A model generated the notes under the pieces. The model worked only from the letters and a program-made list of their open reading frames with translations, made no database searches and was not told the DNA's origin. A stretch of 5,468 nt of DNA from Methanomethylovorans sp. PtaU1.Bin073 (lineage in GTDB: Archaea; Halobacteriota; Methanosarcinia; Methanosarcinales; Methanosarcinaceae), in assembly GCA_002067265.1 (NCBI GenBank), contig MVQW01000294.1:1-5468 (forward strand), read 5' to 3'. Of this stretch, positions 1 through 5,468 are shown piece by piece (position 1 is the stretch's first letter; each line of letters begins with the position of its first letter). The position numbers and the translations under genes are program-made.

Positions 1-27
1 CTGCATGCTTTTTTATGGTAGAATATA

Positions 28-315
28 ATGAATACCGTCACAGTTCAAGAACAGAAACAAAATGTTCGTCATAGTCGTTTACGAAGTAATGATAAAACAA
101 CTGGTTCTGGCTCTTTAGAAACGCCAACCTCAAATATTCTCGCATTGCAAGATAGAGATTATTCGGATAATGTCATAATTCTTGGGAATCCAATTGAATT
201 GATAAAAAGAATCTCAGAAGGTCAATCTTCGGCTTTTATGACAAATGGCTATAAAGTAAACATGGAGAAGAAAGTTTCTTTATTTTCGAGGCTAAAGGCA
301 TTTTTCAGGGTTTGA
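28..315 (+). CDS. Small hypothetical protein, 95 aa
   Basis: I do not recognise this protein. The frame is closed upstream by TAG at 19-21, so ATG at 28 is the earliest start, and it ends at TGA 313-315. No convincing Shine-Dalgarno sequence precedes it; only a weak GGTAGA lies at 17-22. The first 40 residues are polar and rich in Ser, Thr, Gln, Asn and Arg, which suggests disorder. Residues about 42-65 (around DNVIILGNPIELIKRI) look like a short folded strand-helix unit. The last 15 or so residues (KKVSLFSRLKAFFRV) are basic and amphipathic and could touch a membrane or nucleic acid. There is no signal peptide, membrane helix or cysteine cluster. It is separated from the CHAD gene by 171 bp, so a shared function is not implied. 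It could be a genuine small gene, a remnant of a larger one, or a chance frame; the continuous 95 codons modestly favour a real gene. Confidence 0.5.
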   Translation: MNTVTVQEQKQNVRHSRLRSNDKTTGSGSLETPTSNILALQDRDYSDNVIILGNPIELIKRISEGQSSAFMTNGYKVNMEKKVSLFSRLKAFFRV

Positions 316-391
316 GATTCCAGCTCTGCAGAATAAGTTATTGAAATTAAGGTTCTATTTAAAGGAAACATGAAGTTGAGAGTTTGTGAGT

Positions 392-409
392 TGAAGGCAG
401 AAACCTTCA
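392..409 (+). other. Small hairpin in intergenic region
   Basis: TGAAGG (392-397) and CCTTCA (404-409) are perfect reverse complements around a six-base loop, CAGAAA. No T-run follows, so it does not look like a terminator. It lies between the small hypothetical gene and the CHAD gene. It would be in the CHAD mRNA leader only if transcription starts from the upstream TATA-like sequence near 356-363. A six-base-pair stem can occur by chance. Confidence 0.25.
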
Positions 410-450
410 CCATGTACTTCCTATAAAGATCCCCTCAATTTTATTCATGC

Positions 451-468
451 GAAAAGATTTATTTATTT
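451..468 (+). promoter_or_regulatory. Candidate archaeal promoter (BRE plus TATA-like box) for the CHAD gene
   Basis: A purine-rich GAAAAG (451-456), resembling the TFB-recognition element, is followed directly by ATTTATTTATTT (457-468), a TATA-like stretch. Archaeal transcription usually starts about 25 bases after the box, which here falls at about 484-490, on the ATG at 487. That would give a leaderless or nearly leaderless mRNA and would explain the lack of a Shine-Dalgarno sequence before this ATG. Other TATA-like sequences, TATTTAAA at 356-363 and CTATAAAG at 421-428, would give longer leaders and cannot be excluded. The call rests on motif and spacing only. Confidence 0.4.
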
Positions 469-486
469 GAAAGCAGAGAATTACTT

Positions 487-2319
487 ATGGACAAAGAGGG
501 GAAGGGCTTAAAATGGTTTTCGGCTTTTGAGATCATTTTCAGTTTGATCTGTGTAGCAGTTGCAATTATATATGCAATATTTGAAAACATCAACCGATTT
601 TCTGAACCGAATCAAATCATCATATCCTTAGGATTTACGGGTATAGGAATCCTAGGTGCTCTGGCAGGCCTGAACATGCTGTTTTCCTTGGAACTGGAAT
701 CCAAATTTATTATGTTGCTTGGCTTCATACTATCTGCTTCAGGAATTCTTGGTTTTATTCTTTTTTATCCCGATACTTGGTTTTATCCGAAAGTAGCATA
801 TGTAATACTTGCTTATGCTGCAGGTATCTTTCTGCTGGCTTGCAATGTTTTGTTGCAGCAATTGAAGAGCATTTATGTTCCTATGAATTGTAAGGCACGG
901 ATAGAAAACAGTGAGAGTGATAACAATATATTCTTTGGGGAAAGCCAATTAACTGCAGCTGTGGGTAGCATGATGTTTTCTCAGATATTATATCCTCCGA
1001 GCGAATTCCATATGTGGAACGCCTCTTTATCCAATCAAGACATCTCTCAAACTAATGCAGACCTTTTCTTGGACCAAACTGAAGAGATTAATGCTGATCT
1101 TGTTGGCTCGTTGGTAGAAATGAAGATAGAAGTACTGAACGAAACATACCCAGAATCAGATGATGTTGGCCCAACAACCAAAACTACTGCCAATGATAGA
1201 ATTTCCGATGCTTTCACTATTAAAGATTCTGATTATGAGCATAACCCTGCAGCAGAAGAAACACAATCAATTCCACCGGTTATAGATACTGATATGGAAG
1301 TAAAAAGTAAAGAAATAGAATGTGTTTCGGCAATGAAAAAAACTGATATAAGACAGGATGACTACATGCAGGAAGCTGCTCGCAAGATTCTTTGGTTCCA
1401 TTTTGGACGGATGCTTAAACACGAAAGGGGTACAATGATAGGTAAGGATATAGAAGAATTGCATGATATGAGAGTAGCAGCCATGCGCATGCGTTCTGTA
1501 TTCCAGGTATTCAATGGTCATTTAGATATGGAATTAATGAAACCACATCTAAGGAACTTAAAAACCACACGTAGATCCCTTGGCACAGTAAGAGACCTGG
1601 ATGTATTCATGGAAAAGATACAGCATTATATTGGCTCTCTTCCAGAACAAAGAAAGTCAGAACTAGATGGACTTATTGAAACGCTTATGATAGAAAGAGA
1701 TAAATCAAGGGGGATAATGCTTCTTCATCTTGATAGTGATAGATACAGTAAGTTCAAGCTCAAGTTTACAAAAATTCTCGAAAAGAAGAGAGGATGGGAA
1801 GGTTTCCATGTGGGAAAAGATAGTAGGCCCATTCCTAACAAAGTAAGAGATGTATTGCCTCTTTTGTTGTATAATCAACTTGCTACGGTGAGGACATATG
1901 ATGATTTACTCGACTCAGGTGAAATCTCTTATGAAATGTTGCACTCTTTGCGCATAAATATAAAAATCCTAAGGTACACGCTGGAGTTCTTCGAGGAGGT
2001 TATGGGAGAAGATACCATTAGCCTAATCAAAGACCTTAAGGCATTGCAAGATAACCTTGGAGATATCCACGATGCAGTAGTAGCTACGGAATTACTAGAG
2101 AACTATCTCAAGTACGGAAAATGGGGCATTGTGGAAAATGAGAAGTCAGAAAAAGAGACTGCCATGGTGATGGATATAGGGATAGAGAATTACCTTGCTT
2201 ATCGCAGAGATGAGATTGGCATGTTGCTTGAGACTTTTCCAAAATTATGGTCTAAGATAATGGACCCAAATTTCGGAATTCGCTTGTCAGGTGTAGTTTC
2301 TTCAATATATATGAATTGA
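487..2319 (+). CDS. Membrane-anchored CHAD domain protein (polyphosphate-associated)
   Basis: This 610-aa protein has three parts. Residues about 11-32, 43-66, 74-94 and 102-123 are four hydrophobic segments likely to cross the membrane. Residues about 128-288 form a linker, strongly acidic at about 196-278 (by hand roughly 22 Asp/Glu against 6 Lys/Arg). Residues about 289-605 form a CHAD domain (conserved histidine alpha-helical domain) with its hallmarks: ELHDMRVAAMRMR (His326), LGTVRDLDVF (Arg369), a second copy of the basic motif LHSLRINIKILRY (His486), and LQDNLGDIHDA (His528, Asp529). CHAD domains are known to bind polyphosphate through Lys/Arg/His-lined helices and to localise to polyphosphate granules; no catalytic activity is established. 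The ppk1 gene immediately downstream supports a polyphosphate role. Tethering polyphosphate to the membrane is inferred. ATG 487 is the only usual start after the in-frame TAA at 424-426, and no Shine-Dalgarno precedes it. CHAD identity is secure; the function of the membrane domain is unknown. Confidence 0.93.
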   Translation: MDKEGKGLKWFSAFEIIFSLICVAVAIIYAIFENINRFSEPNQIIISLGFTGIGILGALAGLNMLFSLELESKFIMLLGFILSASGILGFILFYPDTWFYPKVAYVILAYAAGIFLLACNVLLQQLKSIYVPMNCKARIENSESDNNIFFGESQLTAAVGSMMFSQILYPPSEFHMWNASLSNQDISQTNADLFLDQTEEINADLVGSLVEMKIEVLNETYPESDDVGPTTKTTANDRISDAFTIKDSDYEHNPAAEETQSIPPVIDTDMEVKSKEIECVSAMKKTDIRQDDYMQEAARKILWFHFGRMLKHERGTMIGKDIEELHDMRVAAMRMRSVFQVFNGHLDMELMKPHLRNLKTTRRSLGTVRDLDVFMEKIQHYIGSLPEQRKSELDGLIETLMIERDKSRGIMLLHLDSDRYSKFKLKFTKILEKKRGWEGFHVGKDSRPIPNKVRDVLPLLLYNQLATVRTYDDLLDSGEISYEMLHSLRINIKILRYTLEFFEEVMGEDTISLIKDLKALQDNLGDIHDAVVATELLENYLKYGKWGIVENEKSEKETAMVMDIGIENYLAYRRDEIGMLLETFPKLWSKIMDPNFGIRLSGVVSSIYMN

Positions 2320-2370
2320 AAACTACTCTTGGTTTGGCGAGTATATAGCCCATGTATGAGTAAATGTGAC

Positions 2371-2380
2371 TATATATAAT
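2371..2380 (+). promoter_or_regulatory. Candidate TATA box for ppk1
   Basis: TATATATAAT lies in the AT-rich spacer after the CHAD gene and is the best TATA-like sequence between the two genes. A start about 25 bases downstream (about 2397-2405) would give a ppk1 leader of roughly 120 nt. Its first six bases belong to an inverted repeat (TATATAG 2342-2348 with CTATATA 2370-2376). This suggests ppk1 has its own promoter, although read-through from the CHAD gene is also possible because no terminator is evident between them. Confidence 0.5.
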
Positions 2381-2498
2381 ATTTCTAAAAAGCTATTATA
2401 CGTTGGATCAATAGTTGATACAGCATCTTTTCAAAATCACTATTAGAAGGTTGTAGCCTGGTTTTGGACAAAGTTGCAATTGAAAGGTTCAAACCAAA

Positions 2499-2515
2499 CA
2501 CAATTGGATATTGTG
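2499..2515 (+). promoter_or_regulatory. Hairpin overlapping the ppk1 ribosome-binding element
   Basis: CACAAT (2499-2504) and ATTGTG (2510-2515) pair perfectly around a five-base loop, TGGAT. The 3' arm contains GTG 2513-2515, the first three bases of the GTGATCC element before ppk1. When folded, the stem would hide part of the ribosome-binding element, so it could lower or condition translation. The stem is short and AT-rich, so its stability is modest and the regulatory role is inference. Confidence 0.35.
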
Positions 2516-2519
2516 ATCC
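2513..2519 (+). promoter_or_regulatory. Ribosome-binding element deciding the ppk1 start
   Basis: GTGATCC is complementary to GGATCAC in the conserved 3' tail of 16S rRNA (GGATCACCTCC). It ends two bases before ATG 2522. Because it pairs with the inner part of the tail rather than the usual CCTCC end, the alignment is equivalent to a normally spaced GGAGG. It supports ATG 2522 over the upstream in-frame TTG at 2474, which has no good Shine-Dalgarno sequence. Confidence 0.55.
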
Positions 2520-2521
2520 AG

Positions 2522-4606
2522 ATGAAAGAAAAAATAATAAAATTTATTAATCGTGAAATAAGCTGGCTTTCGTTTAATGAAAGAGTATTGCAGGAGGCGG
2601 CAGATCCTTCGTTGCCATTGTTGGAGCGTCTGAAGTTCTTGGGCATATTCTCATCCAACCTGGACGAATTCTTCAGTGTGAGAGTGGGTACTGTTCACAG
2701 GATGATAGATGCTGGTGTGAAATCGAAAGAAATAATTGGTGATTCTCCCAAGAAAACAATGAAATTGATCCATAAAAAGGTCTTGCAGCTTAGAGACAGG
2801 TTTGATGAGATTTTTTCAGGACTTGAAAAAGAGCTTGAAAAGGAAAATATCTTCATAATCAATGAGACAGAGCTTAATCCAGAACAACAGGACTTTGTTC
2901 GGGAATACTTTATTTCCAAGGTGCGTCCACGGCTCGTGCCTATCATGTTCAGGGAACTGAGAAAATTCCCTTATCTGAAGAACCAGGTGATATATCTGGC
3001 AGTAGCAATGTACAAGTATCACGATCCTCAGGATTTCAACTATGCTCTGATAGAAGTACCTGCAGACTTACTGCCTCGTTACCTTCCTTTGCCATCAAAA
3101 GCAGGCACACAATACATAATTATGCTGGATGATGTTATACGCTTAGGGCTAACAAACATTTTCTCTATATTTGATTATGATTCCATAAATGCATACACCA
3201 TTAAGCTTACCAGGGATGCAGAACTTGACATCGATGATGACGTGATGAAAAGCTTCTCCGCGAAGATTTCGGAGGGTCTAAAACAAAGAGAAAAGGGAGA
3301 TCCAGTCCGATTTGTATATGATAGAGAAATGCCGGAAGACCTGCTGCACGTTATCATCGATGGTCTGAAGTTAAAGAACTTTGAAAACATAGTTCCTGGC
3401 GGAAGATACCACAATGCACGTGATTTCATGAACTTTCCTGATATAGGCAACAGTTCCCTGTTATATGTAAAAAATAATCCTCTAAGGCATCCAGATCTGC
3501 CAGTGAACCGCAGCATCTTGGATGTAATCCGCAAAAAGGATGTTATGCTCTGTTATCCATATCATTCATTCGACCATATGGTAGACCTGTTAAGAGAAGC
3601 GGCCATTGACCCCAACGTAACAGACATTAAGATGACATTTTACCGGGTAGCTAAGAATTCCAATGTGGCAAATGCCCTTATAAATGCTGTCAAGAATGGC
3701 AAATCTGTGACTGTGGTGATCGAACTTCAGGCTCGTTTTGATGAAATGGCCAACATCTACTGGACACAGAAACTGGAAGAGGCCGGGGCTACAATTATAG
3801 ATGGTGTTCCTGGGCTTAAAGTGCATGCAAAGCTTTGTGAGATAACGAGAATGGAGAATGATGTACCAGTTACTTATGCATGTATAGGTACTGGAAATTT
3901 CAATGAATCTACTGCACATATCTATAGTGATCATTCATTGCTAACGTCCAATCCTACCATCGCTAAGGAAGTTAAACATCTTTTCGATTTCTTCGAACAT
4001 GCTTACAAGCATATCAGCTATGACCACCTTATAGTCGCTCCTCATTACATGCGTAACAACATATATCGACTGATCAATACGGAGATCCGTAATGCCAGGA
4101 CCGGAAAACAGGCGTATATACATCTTAAGATGAACAACCTTGTTGACCGCAAAATGATAGAAAAACTCTATCAAGCCAGCCAGGCAGGCGTAAAGATCAG
4201 AATGGTAATCAGGGGTATATGCTCTCTGGTTCCCGGAGTGAAGGGGCTTAGCGAGAACATAGAAGTCACGAGTATAGTAGACAAGTATCTTGAACACTCA
4301 AGGATATTCATTTTCTATAATGGCGGAGATGAGAAATATTTCATTTCTTCTGCAGACTGGATGGTACGTAACCTTGACAGGCGAGTAGAAGTGGCAGTTC
4401 CTATTTATGATAGATCAATACAAGAAGAACTTAAGCAGTTCATGGAAATCCAATTTGCTGATAATTCCAAAGCGCGCATTATTAATAAGGAGCTGGACAA
4501 CAAATATGTAAAGAGCAGCCGTTCAAGCAAAATAAGGCGTGCTCAGGCTGATCTGTACAGGTTTTTTTCCAATAAAGCATCCGCAAAGGATGAAAGTAAC
4601 AAATGA
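2522..4606 (+). CDS. ppk1: Polyphosphate kinase 1
   Basis: PPK1 reversibly transfers the gamma-phosphate of ATP to a growing inorganic polyphosphate chain through a phosphohistidine intermediate. From ATG 2522 the protein is 694 aa, close to the roughly 690 aa usual for the family. The N domain opens with NREISWLSFNERVLQEAADP and FSSNLDEFF, whose Asn46 matches the ATP-contacting Asn of the family. A head domain (about 110-320) follows, then two phospholipase-D-like C domains. TFYRV (Arg375), ELQARFDE (Arg405), GLKVHAKL (His435, the phosphorylated histidine) and YLEHSRIF (His592) are all present. With this start these four numbers coincide with the E. coli active-site numbering as I recall it, which supports the start. 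An in-frame TTG at 2474 would add 16 residues that the family lacks. The C-terminal tail (about 660-694) is basic. No frameshift or missing key residue was seen. Neighbours are the CHAD gene upstream and an unknown gene 50 bp downstream. Confidence 0.97.
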   Translation: MKEKIIKFINREISWLSFNERVLQEAADPSLPLLERLKFLGIFSSNLDEFFSVRVGTVHRMIDAGVKSKEIIGDSPKKTMKLIHKKVLQLRDRFDEIFSGLEKELEKENIFIINETELNPEQQDFVREYFISKVRPRLVPIMFRELRKFPYLKNQVIYLAVAMYKYHDPQDFNYALIEVPADLLPRYLPLPSKAGTQYIIMLDDVIRLGLTNIFSIFDYDSINAYTIKLTRDAELDIDDDVMKSFSAKISEGLKQREKGDPVRFVYDREMPEDLLHVIIDGLKLKNFENIVPGGRYHNARDFMNFPDIGNSSLLYVKNNPLRHPDLPVNRSILDVIRKKDVMLCYPYHSFDHMVDLLREAAIDPNVTDIKMTFYRVAKNSNVANALINAVKNGKSVTVVIELQARFDEMANIYWTQKLEEAGATIIDGVPGLKVHAKLCEITRMENDVPVTYACIGTGNFNESTAHIYSDHSLLTSNPTIAKEVKHLFDFFEHAYKHISYDHLIVAPHYMRNNIYRLINTEIRNARTGKQAYIHLKMNNLVDRKMIEKLYQASQAGVKIRMVIRGICSLVPGVKGLSENIEVTSIVDKYLEHSRIFIFYNGGDEKYFISSADWMVRNLDRRVEVAVPIYDRSIQEELKQFMEIQFADNSKARIINKELDNKYVKSSRSSKIRRAQADLYRFFSNKASAKDESNK

Positions 4607-4642
4607 AATTGTAGAACTATTAAGTAGTTTTATGTCTTCGAC

Positions 4643-4647
4643 AGGAG
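4643..4647 (+). promoter_or_regulatory. Shine-Dalgarno supporting a TTG start downstream
   Basis: AGGAG sits nine bases before TTG 4657 in the gap after ppk1. It decides the start of the next gene: that frame is closed by TAA 4621-4623, and TTG is the only usual initiation codon before the coding sequence is clearly under way. The next in-frame candidates (GTG 4765, ATG 4792) would cut off the conserved-looking N-terminus. Confidence 0.6.
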
Positions 4648-4656
4648 ATAAAATCT

Positions 4657-5468
4657 TTGATTTCACTTCGATTTTACAGGATCTATGATGTTGGATGGGA
4701 AATCGATCTTGATCAGCTGCAAAGGGAACTTGCTTCTAATTTTCTTACTGCCAGAACAAGTTTTGTGCGTGTAAAGCCAAGGTCAATCATCATGGATGTG
4801 CAGCCTCTCTTGATCAGAATGGGCCAGTGCAAAGTGGAAAACAAGGACAGGGAATTTGAGTTCAAAATATTTGCCCGTATATTTGACGTAGGTGTTATCA
4901 GTCTGTGTTTTGTATATGAGGATAGGGAAGGAGATTATTATACCCTTGAGGAGATAGCTTTCCTTTTTACCGAACAAAAAGGATTGGAAAATCATTTCCT
5001 AGAATATTTGGACAAATTGACCTCTATGCTCAAACCGCATATGAAGAATTTTTCATTTGATCCCGATTTTTTCGAAGACTACACCATATACATAATGGAC
5101 TATCTGGATAGTTCCATTGATCCTGTTCCACTTTTGGCTGGTGAAAAAAAAGATTTCTCTCTCCAGATACGGGAAGAGATAATGAAAAGCGCTCAAAGTT
5201 ACACTAAAAATGATATGGCCATTCTTTCTTGGGACTCAGCTTTTCTGTGTGATCCAGAAACTCCAACCGACCTTTACGACCTCATCGAATTTGCAAACGT
5301 ACAGGTACTGGAACTGCGGCACTATGATCAGGAACTCAGCCGTCAGATGACAAAGATGTACGACGATATTATATTCGCTGATAAACTCCCTCCATTTCGC
5401 AGAAGGAAGCAGTATCGTATGATCATGTCGAATCTCATGGAAACAAATGCAGATATCTGTGATGTAAT
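4657..5468 (+). CDS. Conserved-looking hypothetical protein, 5' part (runs off window)
   Basis: An open frame starts at TTG 4657 and runs uninterrupted to the window end, giving 270 complete codons with no stop, so the C-terminus is missing. I do not recognise it firmly. The N-terminus contains FYRIYDVGWEIDLDQL (about 6-21). Later come FARIFDVGVISLCFVYED, which looks like beta strands, then ILSWDSAFLCDPE (about 189-201), and the helical LIEFANVQVLELRHYDQELS (209-228), probably the start of a long helical or coiled-coil segment. This order, an alpha/beta N-terminal half followed by a helical C-terminal half, recalls the RMD1/DUF155 family, whose members usually end with a membrane helix, but the resemblance is from memory and weak. 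No membrane segment is visible in the part present. It follows ppk1 by 50 bp with an AGGAG site, so co-transcription with ppk1 is likely and a role linked to polyphosphate is possible. That it is coding is well supported; its function is not. Confidence 0.85.
   Translation, partial: MISLRFYRIYDVGWEIDLDQLQRELASNFLTARTSFVRVKPRSIIMDVQPLLIRMGQCKVENKDREFEFKIFARIFDVGVISLCFVYEDREGDYYTLEEIAFLFTEQKGLENHFLEYLDKLTSMLKPHMKNFSFDPDFFEDYTIYIMDYLDSSIDPVPLLAGEKKDFSLQIREEIMKSAQSYTKNDMAILSWDSAFLCDPETPTDLYDLIEFANVQVLELRHYDQELSRQMTKMYDDIIFADKLPPFRRRKQYRMIMSNLMETNADICDV

Noticed and set aside
9..14. Run of six T, possible archaeal terminator of an upstream gene
   Set aside because: It is only six bases at the window edge, with no view of an upstream gene.
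325..332. Palindrome TCTGCAGA after the small hypothetical gene
   Set aside because: An eight-base palindrome with no loop or T-run is expected by chance and has no supporting context.
739..948. Minus-strand open frame inside the CHAD gene
   Set aside because: It lies wholly opposite the membrane domain of a well-supported gene and has no recognisable product; it is a shadow frame. The same applies to the minus-strand frame at 1267-1521.
2477..2506. CAATTG occurring twice (2477-2482 and 2501-2506), possible paired operator sites
   Set aside because: A six-base AT-rich palindrome repeated in an AT-rich leader is likely chance, and the second copy is already part of the hairpin described.
2443..4297. 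Several minus-strand open frames opposite ppk1 (2443-2658, 2695-2946, 2816-3022, 3175-3534, 3590-3934, 3941-4297)
   Set aside because: All lie almost entirely opposite a complete PPK1 with intact motifs. Their translations show no domain and have the composition expected of antisense frames.
4562..4568. Run of seven T near the end of ppk1, possible terminator
   Set aside because: It lies within the ppk1 coding sequence before its stop codon and is explained by Phe codons; the downstream gene follows closely.
4783..4995. Minus-strand open frame opposite the downstream gene
   Set aside because: The + strand frame across this region is open for 270 codons with a ribosome-binding site, so the antisense frame is a shadow.

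Overview
The window looks chromosomal and archaeal, most likely from a methanogen of the Methanosarcinaceae (inferred, not proven). Clues are AT-rich DNA with heavy use of ATA, AGA and AGG codons, TATA-box-like elements upstream of genes rather than clear -35/-10 pairs, and a GTGATCC ribosome-binding element before the polyphosphate kinase. No rRNA, tRNA, CRISPR array, insertion sequence, integrase or attachment site was seen.

Layout, all genes on the + strand: (1) 28-315, a small unrecognised protein of 95 aa; (2) 316-486, an intergenic stretch with a small hairpin and several TATA-like boxes; (3) 487-2319, a 610-aa protein with four predicted membrane helices, an acidic linker and a C-terminal CHAD domain; (4) 2320-2521, a leader region with a strong TATA-like element and a hairpin overlapping the ribosome-binding element; (5) 2522-4606, a complete polyphosphate kinase 1 (ppk1) with its catalytic histidines intact; (6) 4657 to the window end, the first 270 codons of an unrecognised conserved-looking protein that starts at TTG and runs off the edge.

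The core is a polyphosphate locus. PPK1 makes inorganic polyphosphate from ATP, and CHAD domains are known to bind polyphosphate or associate with its granules. The CHAD protein here carries its own membrane domain, so it may tether polyphosphate, or the site of its synthesis, to the membrane. The gene after ppk1 follows by only 50 bp and is the best candidate for an uncharacterised third member. The 202-bp gap before ppk1, with its own TATA-like element, suggests that ppk1 and the downstream gene can be transcribed separately from the CHAD gene. The most unusual points are the membrane-anchored CHAD architecture, the hairpin that would mask the ppk1 ribosome-binding element, and the unknown third gene. 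Nothing in the window clearly amounts to an entirely new system.
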